A DNA stretch of 64,000 bases from Polymyxa betae (lineage: Eukaryota > Endomyxa > Phytomyxea > Plasmodiophorida > Plasmodiophoridae): assembly GCA_003693705.1 (NCBI GenBank), contig RBZT01000323.1, positions 1 through 64,000 of the forward strand, given 5' to 3'. The notes under the pieces were generated by a model, which made no database searches, was not told the origin of the DNA, and worked only from the letters and a program-made list of their open reading frames with translations. Numbering within the stretch: position 1 is the stretch's first letter; each line of letters starts with the position of its first letter. This document shows, piece by piece, positions 46,566-58,500 of this stretch. Made by a program: the position numbers and the translations under genes.

Positions 46566-48104
46566 ATGCCGCTAATGGGGAAACATTCCCGCTACTTCGA
46601 CAATCATTATATTCAAGACACGAGTGACTTTCTTCGATTACGTACTCAGGTCTATAACCACCCGGAGAATCTGGTCGATACCTTCCTCAGCCGGGCTGTC
46701 ACCCTGCTTCATGCCTGCTCGGAGAACTCCATGCGATTGTTATCGGTGGCGTCCGGGTCGCCCACTCGTAGTCGCGACCTGCGTCGTTTAGGCCTGAAAC
46801 TCTACAATGGCGAACTCGCCGGCTTCGGCTACGCCTTACATCGCATCGCCCGGACCCTCTCCATTATTCGATCGGAGATCACGTTCAGTGAGATGCTGTC
46901 GTCAACGCTCAAATCGATCGGAGAGATCCATTGCGGATTTCACGTTAACGAACATGATCTCAAATCGAAACAGAATTGGGCCAGTCCGGACGTCGATACA
47001 CCTGACCCGCTTGTCCAGCTAATGACCATCAACCAAGCTGTGAATCACTGCGAGGCGTTGTCGAATAAGGTCATGAAGCTGTGTATTGGCGCTTGCAATC
47101 GCATCGCGCCCGAACATGACGAGCTCGCGTCGCTGCCGACGTTGAACACGTTTCTCGAGAGCGATCTCGGCTCGCGTTCGTTTCTGCATCGACTGATGCA
47201 GCCGGCTTACGAAGAGCATCCAACCCAGATCGCCAACCATCCGTTCGAATCGGGATTTCGGTCGGCGATTGAGGCCACGATCAAAGTCGCCTCCGCTCCG
47301 GATCGAGACGCCAACAACGAGCTTCTTTACGGTCGAGCCGGCGTCCTCTACACGCTCCTGTTCCTCTACAAGCATTGTCACGATTACGATTACGATCACG
47401 CTGTCGCCGACCTCTGTCGATGTATTCTCGCCTCCGGGGCGATTCTCGCTCGTCATAACGAGACCCGTTTCCCGGTCTATTACGAATGGCATGGGAGCGA
47501 CTATCTGGGCGCCGCCCATGGCCTTGCCGGCATCCTGTACGTCCTGCTGCAGGTCGACACCAGAGACGACGACCTGAATCGCCAGATCGAATCGGTCACC
47601 GTACAATCGGTTCAGCTCATGCTGAGCTCGTTGCAGATGCGCTCCGGCAACTTCCCGACCAAGCTGAGGGCTTCCCGTCTCGGCGATAGCGACAGCCTCG
47701 TGCAATGGTGTCATGGTTCGCCGGGCGTCGTTGCCCTGCTCTGTCGTATTCGCAAGTCCGGCAGCGATCTGGAGCGGCCATTAACGGCCGCGATTAACCG
47801 CGCGCTCGACGATATCTGGTGTCGCGGGCTGTTGCGGAAGGGCGTTGGACTCTGCCATGGTATCGCCGGCAATGGGTACGCGTTCCTTCGCGATCCGGGC
47901 CCGAATATCGACCGGAAGCTGCTGCTGGTGAAGGCGGTAGCGTTCGCCGAGATCGGCTGGGCCAAGATGGACGACCTGTTCGCCGTTCCCGACAACCCGT
48001 TCTCGCTCTACGAAGGCATCGCCGGCTTCGTCTGCTACCTGCTCGATATTGTCCTCGCATTGCACGATAAACCGATTCTTGGTATCCCCGGATACGATCT
48101 CTAA
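46566..48104 (+). CDS. LANCL: LanC-like protein (LANCL family)
   Basis: A single-exon frame of 512 residues. The frame opens at a TTG further upstream, so the ATG at 46566 is used. The alpha-toroid repeats carry the diagnostic GXXG-type motifs: YGRAGVLYTLL, GAAHGLAGILYVLL, the zinc-binding CHGSPG (WCHGSPGVVALL), and LCHGIAGNGYAFL, whose CH completes the zinc triad, then YEGIAGFVCYLL. Eukaryotic LANCLs bind zinc and add glutathione to dehydroalanine-containing peptides. The first 150 residues are a helical extension. It is unusually GC-rich at third positions, like the TTC12 gene 150 bp downstream. Confidence 0.93.
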   Translation: MPLMGKHSRYFDNHYIQDTSDFLRLRTQVYNHPENLVDTFLSRAVTLLHACSENSMRLLSVASGSPTRSRDLRRLGLKLYNGELAGFGYALHRIARTLSIIRSEITFSEMLSSTLKSIGEIHCGFHVNEHDLKSKQNWASPDVDTPDPLVQLMTINQAVNHCEALSNKVMKLCIGACNRIAPEHDELASLPTLNTFLESDLGSRSFLHRLMQPAYEEHPTQIANHPFESGFRSAIEATIKVASAPDRDANNELLYGRAGVLYTLLFLYKHCHDYDYDHAVADLCRCILASGAILARHNETRFPVYYEWHGSDYLGAAHGLAGILYVLLQVDTRDDDLNRQIESVTVQSVQLMLSSLQMRSGNFPTKLRASRLGDSDSLVQWCHGSPGVVALLCRIRKSGSDLERPLTAAINRALDDIWCRGLLRKGVGLCHGIAGNGYAFLRDPGPNIDRKLLLVKAVAFAEIGWAKMDDLFAVPDNPFSLYEGIAGFVCYLLDIVLALHDKPILGIPGYDL

Positions 48105-48254
48105 ACCGGAAATCAACAGAAACTTTCAATACAAAACACAAACAATTGTCGCAAAAGTGTCTCAGAATATTGCCACCCGTTGCTGTGACTTTCAGCCTTC
48201 TTCTCATTGGACGGATTTCTATCTCCAACGTTGTATTACAGGTCCGCCCAAGTC

Positions 48255-50609
48255 ATGTCTGGCGAAGATCCCGAATTCGACGATTTCCTGGCCCGCGTCG
48301 AGAACGTCAGCCAGGCGGTGAACAAGCTGGTCCGAGGCGAGATCTCGCCGGACGAATGCGATGCGATCAAAGCGAAGATCGAGCGGCGACCATCGCCGCC
48401 CACGCAGCCCGACCCCGAACGCCATCGCCAGGGGTCCGGCAGCGCGGACCAGTACGCCCTCTACTGCCGCCGATGCGGTATCGAGCACGATGACGACGTC
48501 GCGACCTGCGCTGTGTGTCACCGGTCCGATGTGCTTGAGACGCGCCAGCAGCGCCATCAGTACTTGAAGGGACGTGTTCAGGAGCTGATTGCCCAACGCG
48601 AACGTCGCACTCAGCGTCGTCAACGCTGGCAGCGTTATCGGGAGAATCGTCTCGCCACGAATCGCGTCGAGACCGATTTCGAAGGCTGGCAGGTCTGGGA
48701 GCCCGACACCGATTCCGACGACGAGCCCGTCCCGGATCGCCACGATCCGCGATTCGTTGCCCTCGATGCCAATATTCGTCGTCGCGATGAGGAAGTCGCG
48801 CGGAAACGGCGCCAGGCCGACGAGTTCAAGACCGAAGGGAACGCGTGCTTCGCCCAACACCGATACGTTCAGGCCTGCGAGCTGTATACGAAGGCGATCG
48901 AGCTGAAGAAGGACCAGCCAGCGTACTATACGAATAGGGCGCTGGCCTATCTCCGTACCGATCAGTATCAGTTAGCGTTGGCCGATTGCGATGCGATGCT
49001 CGACATGGCCGAATTCTTCGGCGGCGACCGGCGCCAGAAGCACGACGAGTTCGTTCGGAAGGCGTGGCTGCGTCGCGCCATGGCCCTACATGGTCTGCTA
49101 CGATTCGACGACGCCATCGAATCATTGAAAGATGGCGCCCTGATATCCGCGCCCGGCGACCCGGAAGCCGTCGCTCTGTTGAAACAATACGAGGACGATC
49201 GCGACGAATACGCCCAAGAGCGGCGCCTTCGTTCCGTCGCTGAATACGACGATTTCCGCAACGTTGTCAAGCGATTTCGAGCCGGTGAGGAGGCCGCCGG
49301 CACCGTATTGGATCAGATACGCGAGCTCGGCGCCATCGGGAGGATCTTATTCCGATCGCTGAAAGGACTGGCGTTCGCCTTGGATCTCTTACCGAAGCAG
49401 ACGGTCGCGATCGTTCCGTTGCTGATCGCCGCCTCCACCGACAATCATCGAAGCCTGCATCTGATCGCCAAGCCGCAGCATTTGGATTGGATTTCGGGAA
49501 AGCTGCAAGAACGCCAACTCGCCGATGCGGACGTGCTGGCTTTGTGCCAGCTGCTCCTGCATCTCTGCCAGATGGAGTCTGTGCGGAAACATGTCACGGC
49601 TGGGTTCGAAGGCGATCGTCTCTGGCGCGTCATGAATGCCTTGTTGCAGCGGCCGGGCAACGATGAGTGCCGGATCGCGGCGCTCGGTGTCGTTGCAAAT
49701 TGTGCGATGACGGCGACATTCCGTAGGGCGATTCGTGAGGGTCCCGGTGGCGATAGCCATCCTCAACGATTGATCGCGATCGCCTCATCGAAATCGGCTT
49801 GCGATCAGCTGAAAGAACGGGCGCTCCATGCTCTGAACAACGTCCTGCTTGATAACACCATTAGAGCCAGATTCGCCGCCTTTGACGATCCGCGCGTGTT
49901 CCAGGTTCTGGTTGGAACGCTGTCGGTGGTCTGGAAGCGCATTCGTCGGCAGAGCGTCATCTGGTACGGGCACGACTCCCTGCTCTATGCTCTAAACATC
50001 ATCGTAAACCTGAGCAGCGAGCCGGTGGCATTGCAGAGTTTAATCGCATCTGACCTTTTAAATAAGGTGAACATGCTAATTGCTGAAGGGTCGGGCATCA
50101 TTCGGCAACACTCGTTACAGATTGTGGCTTGCTGCGCTAAAACCGGTCCATCTTCAAAAGCGTTAGTGCAGACGGCTCTGCCTGTAATATTTGAAGCTCT
50201 AACAGACAATGGATGTCGGGAGCATTCGGTTCGTGCTTTGGCTGCATTATCAAGGCAACCAGAGTTCGCTAAGCACCTGTATGAATGCCGACCTCAGAAG
50301 GACGTTCGGGAACGCCTCGTCGAGCTGGTTTGCTCAAGCAGTGATCATCAAGTGATCGGCAACGTTTGCTTATGCATCTCGAAATGCATCGAAGCTGATG
50401 CTGAAGACGATTCCGTCGTAGTCAGCTTCGAGAAAATTATCCCGCGCCTGGCAGAAATTCTGTTAGATAGCGATGTCGATCAAGCGATTCGGCGCAACGT
50501 GGCGATTACGATGGCGAAGATGAGCCGACTACCGCACATATTGAGCAAGCTTCGCGAGCTACGAGTGTTAGAATGTATGTTGTCAACAGCACAAAGTCTA
50601 TTAAGATAA
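48255..50609 (+). CDS. TTC12: TTC12 homologue (ciliary dynein-arm preassembly factor)
   Basis: An intronless 784-residue protein. The start MSGEDPEFDDFLARVENVSQ aligns with the TTC12 N-terminus; the frame upstream opens only at TTG. Next comes an unusual zinc-ribbon-like patch (YCRRCGIEH...CAVCHRSDV, about residues 73-96). TPR repeats follow (residues about 185-330: FKTEGNACFAQHRYVQACEL, YYTNRALAYLRTDQYQLALA), then an armadillo/HEAT half ending in SSSDHQVIGNVCLCISKC and VAITMAKMSRLPHILSKLRE, as in TTC12. TTC12 supports assembly of axonemal dynein arms, so the organism should have a motile flagellum at some stage. It ends 2 bp from the URM1 stop on the other strand. Confidence 0.82.
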   Translation: MSGEDPEFDDFLARVENVSQAVNKLVRGEISPDECDAIKAKIERRPSPPTQPDPERHRQGSGSADQYALYCRRCGIEHDDDVATCAVCHRSDVLETRQQRHQYLKGRVQELIAQRERRTQRRQRWQRYRENRLATNRVETDFEGWQVWEPDTDSDDEPVPDRHDPRFVALDANIRRRDEEVARKRRQADEFKTEGNACFAQHRYVQACELYTKAIELKKDQPAYYTNRALAYLRTDQYQLALADCDAMLDMAEFFGGDRRQKHDEFVRKAWLRRAMALHGLLRFDDAIESLKDGALISAPGDPEAVALLKQYEDDRDEYAQERRLRSVAEYDDFRNVVKRFRAGEEAAGTVLDQIRELGAIGRILFRSLKGLAFALDLLPKQTVAIVPLLIAASTDNHRSLHLIAKPQHLDWISGKLQERQLADADVLALCQLLLHLCQMESVRKHVTAGFEGDRLWRVMNALLQRPGNDECRIAALGVVANCAMTATFRRAIREGPGGDSHPQRLIAIASSKSACDQLKERALHALNNVLLDNTIRARFAAFDDPRVFQVLVGTLSVVWKRIRRQSVIWYGHDSLLYALNIIVNLSSEPVALQSLIASDLLNKVNMLIAEGSGIIRQHSLQIVACCAKTGPSSKALVQTALPVIFEALTDNGCREHSVRALAALSRQPEFAKHLYECRPQKDVRERLVELVCSSSDHQVIGNVCLCISKCIEADAEDDSVVVSFEKIIPRLAEILLDSDVDQAIRRNVAITMAKMSRLPHILSKLRELRVLECMLSTAQSLLR

Positions 50610-50611
50610 GG

Positions 50612-51106
50612 CTAGCCGCCGTGAAGCGTCGAAATAAAGACGATATTGTCACCGTCTTTAACTGTAGACTTGAGGCCGGCGTCTAATTCCCAATCGACAT
50701 CGTTGATTAAGACCAGAATTCCAGGCCTCCTATAGATACAATATTACGACAAGTGCGATAAATAATGAAAAAATATCATTACAGAAAGTATCATCTGATC
50801 AACAATAATCTCACTAAAAAATACTGAACTTGATGTGAAAGCAAAATTTTGAAATTGAATTAACAACAAACTTGAAAGTATTATGATTAAAAGGAATACT
50901 GACACGGTGCCGTCTTGAATAAATAATTCCTTTCTCTCTTGAATGATATGATCCCTGACATATTCGATGATCGTGCTTATCTGGACTTGGTCGCGCTCGT
51001 CCAGCTGGATCCGATGCGTCTTTTGGTTACCCGTCAGAGCGTCCAAACCACCGCTACACAGCATCAACAATGAGACCAAGGTCGGGCATCGCTTTTCAAT
51101 GACCAT
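50612..51106 (-). CDS. URM1: Ubiquitin-related modifier URM1
   Basis: Exons 50904-51106 and 50612-50729 (intron 174 bp) join in phase into 106 residues. The beta-grasp sequence is typical: [59 protein letters not shown] and the C-terminal ISTLHGG, whose diglycine becomes a thiocarboxylate. URM1 is the sulfur carrier for 2-thiolation of tRNA wobble uridine and a protein modifier. The stop codon (50612-50614) is separated from the TTC12 stop by 2 bp, so the transcripts must overlap. Confidence 0.95.
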
Positions 51107-51530
51107 ACCCTAGTTCAACGGTCACCTTCATCGAATCGCCACAAGCGGAATCCAACGACCCGAATGACTGCGTGATAGACTCGGCCTGGCCGGGTCATGT
51201 CGCGCGGCTTCCCTTCTGGCTTGCCTGCCGCCCTGGCCATGATCACCACGACTATATAACAAGTATAATAGAGCAAATGAGCGCCTTTGTAAGCCATGAC
51301 GTGGTGAAGCTGCAGAAAACCCTAGCTGGTGGGGGGCACGACGTACAACCACTTGTCACGTAACGTAATCACAGATGTGATAAGGTCGTTATGTCGCTCT
51401 GCCTCTCTTAACGTCTCTCATTGTGGCATTTGGATTTTGGCTCTTTCCAGCGCCGTCTGCGCTTTATATCACGGCGTCAGACGAGGCATATGGCTGAACG
51501 GCCTGGCAGGTTCCAACCGTGCTGACTTGT
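51107..51530. other. Intergenic between URM1 and the F-box gene
   Basis: This is the shared promoter side of two divergent genes. A minus-strand frame (51115-51297; basic MARAAGKPEGKPRDMTRPGR) lies 9 bp upstream of the URM1 start and could be a leader ORF, but nothing supports it. Confidence 0.4.
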
Positions 51531-53985
51531 ATGGATGCTCCAGATCTAGCATGCTGCACCGTTGAATATATCCATGGGTCGCAGCATGGTGCTCTATCCG
51601 ACCGTTTTGCTATCGAAGAACGTCTAATATTGCATCGAGCGTATGCCAAAGCTGATAATCGACAGCTGATCAGCTTGTTCAGCAATCAGCTTGCCTATTT
51701 CTGCGCTTTGCAAGGCTCGAGTAGAGAACAAATGATCGAGATTGCAACACAACTTGTCAGCTGTCAAAATGGGACTGACCTTCAGCTCATTTTACGAAAG
51801 AGATTATTAGATCTTGTGTCGGAGGATTTTCGCGATTGCAGAGATGCCTTTTACTCGAACAAATCTGCTGCGTTTCTCACTCAGCTGACTGCCAGAACTA
51901 TCAAAGCTATTTCTGAATCGGTTCAGCTATGGACAGAATCGTCGAACAATCAGCCTCTTTATGACCATATTCGCAAAGTGCTACATGAGAATGCAGACAG
52001 GTAATGGTCTGACTGTTTTGAAATTCATTTTTTAAGCCTATTTGCCCTACAGGCTTAATCCACATCAAAGGCGTCAAGCTGTTATGGACGTTGAGAAATG
52101 GTTTTCCGATTCTCTGAAAGAATCTGTCGTGAAGTCGCCGTCTCTGACTTCTTCGAATTGGGATCGCATTATCTCTTTTGCCGGCTACCAGACTTCTATG
52201 AGAACAATTCGGTGTCTAAACAGAAGTCTATTTTTCGCCTGTCACCAACCCGCGGTTTGCAGTCTGTTTTTTGATCCATTTTTCACAACGTTTACCTGAC
52301 GATATTAGGCCTGGAAACATGTCAAACATGTCGACATCGATTTACTCTGGATCCCTTCCACCCAAGAAGATATCAGTTTGCTTTTCAGAAGAACGTCTTC
52401 GCTACTGTCGTTGCGATGTAGACGCGATCCCGGGCGGTTAACTGCTGACACCATATCAGCAGTTGCTAAGTTTTGCCCATGTTTGGAGGAAGTTTGGTTT
52501 GAAGGCTGGACGTGTCTGACCGATGAGCATGTCGAAACGCTGGCGAAAGCATGCACTTCTCTAAAACGCCTAACTTTGGATTCCTGTGATCTGTTAACTG
52601 ATTGTGGATTGGCAGCTCTGGCAAAAAATTGCTCACAGATAGAGAGCTTATCCTTAAACTGGTGTCCAAGGATCACATTGTTTCCCATCCTGAGTCCGGG
52701 CATATTTAAGAATCTTCGATCATTGTCGGTTGCCAATGCAAATGATAGGAATCCCGATATGTTATCTGACGCTGCGTTTTCAAGAATCATTCGCCTATTT
52801 TCTAATCTGGACCGGCTTGTTTATTCGGGCAGGACCCAACTCGACAACCGAGGATTAGCGACGCTGTCGATTTCCAAATTGGCATATCTTGATTGCTCTA
52901 ATATCACATCTGTAACAGATTCTTGGGTCTCAAAAGTTTGCAAAATCTGTCCGAATCTCAAGTTTATTAACCTCTCGAAGTGCCCAGTTGCTAGACTTGA
53001 CGCTGCCGAATTTGCCTTAAGCAATGCTGATCAAGTTATTCTTGCAAACTGCAATAAGCTATGCAATGATGCTTTGCATAATCTCTCCAATTGCCAGAGG
53101 CTGTCAGTTCTGAACCTTTCTGGTTGTGCATCTTTATCAGATCCAGCATTTTCTAAACTACCCAAGGATTGGAGAAGCGTTCGGGTCCTCTGCCTTGATC
53201 GCTGCTCTTCTCTTACAGATCGATCTATCTCTGCGATTTGCAAACGTATGCCTTCAATCGAGTCTCTCTCGCTTCAGAATCTTCGCCATTTAGGCAATAG
53301 CTCTGTCAGCACGATTGTATCGTCCCTAAACAGGTTGACGCATTTGAATATTTCTGGCTGCTACAAAATCACTGACGCTGGTATTGGTTTCTTGGGTTCG
53401 TCAAGATGCTCAATGCGATCGTTGAATATAAGCAACTTATCAAGCATCACCGATTTGGCAATGCAAAGTTTAGTTTCATTTGGGTTCCTGGAAAATTTGG
53501 ATGTAAGCGGCTGTAGCGGCCTCTCATATGAAGGAATCTTGATTTTATGTGCTGCTGCATTCCGGAATACAGTGAGAACACTATCAATCGCACGGTGCTC
53601 TGGTGTTGAAAGTGACATCATGAAACTGATTGGAATCTGTTTTCCGTTGTTGCAAGACTTGGATGTTTCTTCATGCGAGAATCTATCTGATGCTGGTATG
53701 AAGGGTTTGGTCTCTGAATTTTCCAATATTCGTTGTATCAGTTTCGGTGGATGTACCGAAGTAACGGAGATAGGCGTCAGAGATCTTTTGCAGAAGGCGC
53801 CGCTTTTGCGATTTATCAACATGTCTTGCTGCCCTAGAATATCTTCAGAAAGCACTCAAAAACTACGGCAGGACTTTGTTGGTGTGAACTTCGTCAGCAA
53901 TCCTCTCGTTCTGGAAACATCAGTCTCAATGAAGCTTGACCCGCCATCAAAACCGTTTCCTCTTGATCGCGCATTGACCTGTTGA
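51531..53985 (+). CDS. F-box/leucine-rich-repeat protein
   Basis: Exons 51531-52000, 52053-52254 and 52309-53985 give 782 residues. The first 160 residues are an unassigned helical domain. Exon 2 ends with an F-box-like helix (NWDRIISFAGYQTSMRTIRC) continuing into HVKHVDIDLLW. The rest is a long run of cysteine-containing LRRs of the AMN1/FBXL type, about 18 repeats such as LKRLTLDSCDLLTDCGLAAL, LTH-type LNISGCYKITDAGIGFLG and LQDLDVSSCENLSDAGMKGL. These act as substrate receptors of SCF ubiquitin ligases. The F-box itself is weak. The start is at the first ATG; the frame is open upstream only from GTG. Confidence 0.75.
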
Positions 53986-54034
53986 TGCAAAATTGTAATA
54001 TTTCTGCTATTTATTTAAGGAATTCAAGCTATTT

Positions 54035-54797
54035 ATGTGGGACATGTTAATATTAATACAACTATGGAGTGATGTGGGCTTTATGAGTGCTGTAGGTCTG
54101 TCTCACATAACTTCTTCATTGACATCTTTCATGTCGGCAGATAGCAACGTCCCTGTTATCATCGTGAATGCTGCCCTGCACCCAGACATCGCTAAAGCGA
54201 TTCAAGCATCCAATCTTTTCAGAATTAGATCTGATAGCAGTATTGATGCAAGGTAGGCTTAATTCTTGACTGGTATGGGAAATCACGTTTTACCATGCAG
54301 TACAGTGTGATCTTACCGTCTTCTTTGACGGTTGGATTAATTATCGCAACTGAAAACGAATGGCTTTTTACGTAAGTGAATCGATGCTGTGTATGCCTAT
54401 CAACAGATCTTTAGCCACCGATGGGAGCAGTTACAACAGAAAAGCACGAAACTGAAGAAGCTATTTCAGCAATCGTATCTGATAGCGATGGTTCAATCTC
54501 GCTATGGCCAACGGGTGATTACCGACCGATTGATGTAAGAATAGTGGAAGAACGGTGATGTATCATCAACATGGCCCAAACAGTGATAACCTCGGCGAGA
54601 TACCTCAGCTAATCCTTTGTGCAAATTTGGAATTTCTTCCCAGAATTATCTTGTACTTGTCTCGATGTTTCCGTCCCGAGAATTCCTCAACAAAAGAACG
54701 AAGACTCAGCACTCACCATAAAAGGGCATCGGACCCCAACTTGGTTCCTGATCTTCTATCCAACATACCTGGATGCCCAAGCGCTAACGAACTGTAA
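54035..54797 (+). CDS. Unassigned gene, splice model uncertain
   Basis: A possible model has exon 1 from an ATG at 54035 (or 54083, MSAVGLSHIT), then pieces encoding SVILPSSLTVGLIIATENEW, HRWEQLQQKSTKLKKLFQQS with LIAMVQSRYGQRV, and IDNLGEIPQLILCANLEFLP, ending at 54797. Good GTAAGT/GTAAGA donors occur near 54373 and 54535. An alternative acceptor would instead use a second frame to 55026. The helical segment followed by a beta strand loosely recalls XPF-like meiotic proteins, but this is too weak to name. Confidence 0.35.
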
Positions 54798-55523
54798 ATT
54801 GAATCGAAGGCCTGCAAAACAGTCTAACTCTTGGGCTGGCAATAGGTCAATACTGCAAGACTATTTTGGAAACATATCCAAGATCGCCAACGCAAGCTAT
54901 GAAACGATTCTGGACACTACACCTTGCTCAAGCGAAGCAGCAATGCAAATATCTACGTTCTTCGGGAATAGTTTACAAATTCAACGTTCTTTATTACAAG
55001 AAGACAGTGAATACTTGAGCCCATAACAATATATACCTAAACTACAGAATCAGTAAAAGGATCTCCAGAAGACTCTCAAACAAATAAATAAGAAATTTCA
55101 GCCCCGAAAGATGGTTAAGATGCGTGATCATATTTACGCTCAATGAAAAGTGTTTTTCATCAGAAAGTAGTATCAATAAGTATAAAATTATAAATGTCTT
55201 GCTAACCTTTACCACAGCCGAAGACGAGGACGTTGAACATTAGTACATACTCAAACTACAGAGACCTCATGAGAATGAATGAGAATGGATGAACTCGGAC
55301 TGCGAGGTTCGGACTTCTAGGCCTGCCGGAAAGCCGGAAGCCCAGGAGACTCAAATATATGATGTATGCGCTAAACTTGGTCAGGCTCTTCAGCAAAAGT
55401 ATTGTAAGAAGATTGAAAAAGCTTGTACGTTTATGATATGCATAAAAATAAATTAAATAACGGTACGACAAAAATTTTTTATAGTCACAGCTATGTTCAA
55501 TTCTGTTCTGATCAATTCTGGTC
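54798..55523. other. Intergenic or uncertain 3' end of the gene at 54035
   Basis: An open frame to 55026 overlaps the 3' part of the previous model and may be its true end. 55027-55523 is AT-rich with nothing recognised. Confidence 0.4.
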
Positions 55524-58500
55524 ATGGACGAGTTCGTCGTTTTCGCAGAAGCTCATGCTTCTTTGTTAACATTAACAGTCCAAACCTGCCAAGCGAACCC
55601 ACAGCCCGATAACCTACCAGTACGGCTGTCCCTCATTGATAAGCTTCTTCTCACGATCGAGAACGCTTCTTCATCGGAGAACCCGGCCGGAACAATCTGC
55701 GATCGCATCTCGCGAATCGACATTCAACAGTAAGCGCTCTGTCTCTACAAGAAAGAAGCTCTGTCTAATCTTCGCAGGATCGCAGCCTCCTTTAAAAACG
55801 ACGACTGGCAATGGCTGTTTATGAAGCCAGAAGAGGAAAGACGCGAACAGTCGATACGACTGGTGAACGCAGCCCGTGATTTTGTGGGGACCCGACATGA
55901 CGACCTCGAATCGTTAACGTTTCTCTCCTCATTGCTGCTCCGATTCAGTCTCATTGGTTCAGGCTCATTAGACAATCTGATCCTTCAGTTTCTGTTGACG
56001 AATGTCCTGAGCTCGGCACCGTCGGCTGTGCTCAGCGCCTTCCATGAGACTCTGCCAGTCTTGATCACTCTCGTCGCTGATGATAATCTCCTTGGGCGGT
56101 TCGCTTCTGTCGTGATACGATTCGTATCGCATCATGCGTACTGCAACGAGGCGGCGACCATCTTACTACGACATTTGCCTCAGCTGATGATATTCTGGTC
56201 GGCCTCTGTCATCCACAAGGTAACATTCCTTTTTAAAACGGTTCTTGCCGGTTTCATGACAATCGCTTTAGGCAACACTAATGCAAATTCTCTCTGCATT
56301 AAGCATCAACAATTCGCTTTCTCATGTTTTCCCTTCACAACCTGCTGTTAATTCGTTTATTGCCATTCCATCGACTGCATCAGTGCTGCTAGACTCGGTT
56401 ATCGACAACTCCACCGGCCTTATCAAGAGCATTAGTAACTGCGATGATATCGCTCTTCGTAATTTGCTGGAATCACTTCGGCTTATCGGGAGGGTTTCGT
56501 CTCAGTCTGCTCCTATCGCAGATCAATTCGCAACAACGCTCTTTGACCATGAATTGTTTATTGGTGAACTAATTCGCACATTACGATCGGAGGTTACGAG
56601 GGCTCCTGGTCCCGGAATCGAATCAACACGACGTGTCTTGTTTTCATGCCGTCAATTGGAGGCGCTGGCTGGTGTGATTTTGGCAATGTCGCTTACTCCA
56701 AAGTCATTGTCAAAGGCTAGATCTCGTATTGAGCGACAAGTTATAGAGAGCGCCGCAAGCCACTGGGATTTATTCGTGGGCCCTTTCTCAAGAATTATGC
56801 TAGCCTTAGATAGATACCGTAATGACGAGGAGCGATGCCAGATAGCATGGACTGGTCGGCTGTCACTTACCGATATCGTGAAACGGTATGGCGATTACAT
56901 ATTTGCGCTATCAAATGGTGCATTAATTCGTGTGACATAGCATTCCGCGACTGATTACTCGACTACAATTCGACGACGATTCACTGATATCACATAGTGA
57001 ATATGAAACTTGCATTGATTTAGTGTCAATGATCAAGCTTGTCACTTTGTATGCCAAGACTACACCTGATCCATCATATCTTGGCCCTGATCAGGTTCAT
57101 CGCGTTTATCATGTTCTTATCAAGCGCCTGTTCGAGATTATTTCGGCGGTTCCTTGCCAACCGGTCAGGTCGGCAGCTTTACAGGCTCTCAAGGAAATAA
57201 AGCTCCCGGACGACCAAGGACTGCTTATTACGGAAATGCTGTCGTCGTTCAATACTGTAATTAGGCATCACAAGATGGAGATGGCGCTGCATATGGTTTA
57301 CGTTACCTTTCAAGCAATGGTTACCTCCGACGATCAACTACAAATCAATTACCACGAAGTTGCCGAAGCTCTATTAAACTTCACTGAGATGTCCGATCAT
57401 ACTTCGATACTTTCCGATCCAATTCTTGACGATAAGATCAATCAAAATCGCGTTCTTGCTTCCTGCGTTAAAGTTTTCATGCTTGCCTGGCGGAATATTG
57501 CATTTGCGAAGGTTGAATTGTGTGTGTGTGTGTGCTCATAGTTCATTGACGTTCGAAAAGGCAGTCACGGTCATCCCCATACCTACTGTTAGGAAGATCC
57601 TTTGTCGAACGCTTGCGTTAGAATTTCTGTCCTACATCGAACAATCCCAACGTGTTTCTGCGAAGAAAGACGAGGATGGCTTTTGGCTGCCGATAGGTGG
57701 AAGTCAAGACAGCGTATTCAATAACAGGTGCTGCTTGGTTGTTGAAATATGGCCTCGGCTGAACGGTTTACAGTATATTGATTGAGCAAACGCTGTTGGG
57801 ATTTAACTGCAACACTCTCCTGGGGGTCGTAGATGAACTTTCTGATATTGTCAGGAAGATAGAGACCACAGATGGCGAACAGCCGGAGCGTACATCAAAC
57901 GAAGGGCTGAGGTCGCGGTTGCAATTTCTAATCGTTCGCTGCGTACAACAAATTGCCGATGTTATTTCGGGTGATCGTAAAGACGATGTCCTGCAAAAAT
58001 TGATTGGTGCTAAAACCTTCGACGAATGGGTCTCATTACCGAGCGGTCGTCCTGTTCCTGCTTGCATTGAGAGGGAAACTCAACCATTGTGTGAGTCATT
58101 TCTAGTATTGTTTATCTATCCCAATCATGTATGAATTCAGCGAACTTTGAGAGGAGGCAATATTATTTGACAAAACCCACGAGTGATCACATTGATGGAA
58201 TTGCGGCTTTGTTGAATCAGTGTGGATCTTCCGAAGGCGAATGTGACGTAGCTACAAAATGGAGAGACATTTGTCATAATGAAGTGGGTCTTACAAACTG
58301 GCTCTCACATGAGGATAAATGATTGTACATAGAAAAAATCAAATCATGACTCGTTTATAATGGTTCATAAAGCGACCAATAGTGTGGTAGGATTCTGTGG
58401 CTTTTCCGGGCCAAAGATCGAGTCATTTATTATCGATTCTTCGTGCCATTATCAAGACCAGTATGACATTCAGCTATGTTTGCTGTCTTATTATGATAGG

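Noticed and set aside
47019-47714. 231-codon minus-strand frame inside the LanC-like gene
   Set aside because: Antisense shadow of a GC-rich coding exon with the intact CHG/GXXG motifs on the plus strand.
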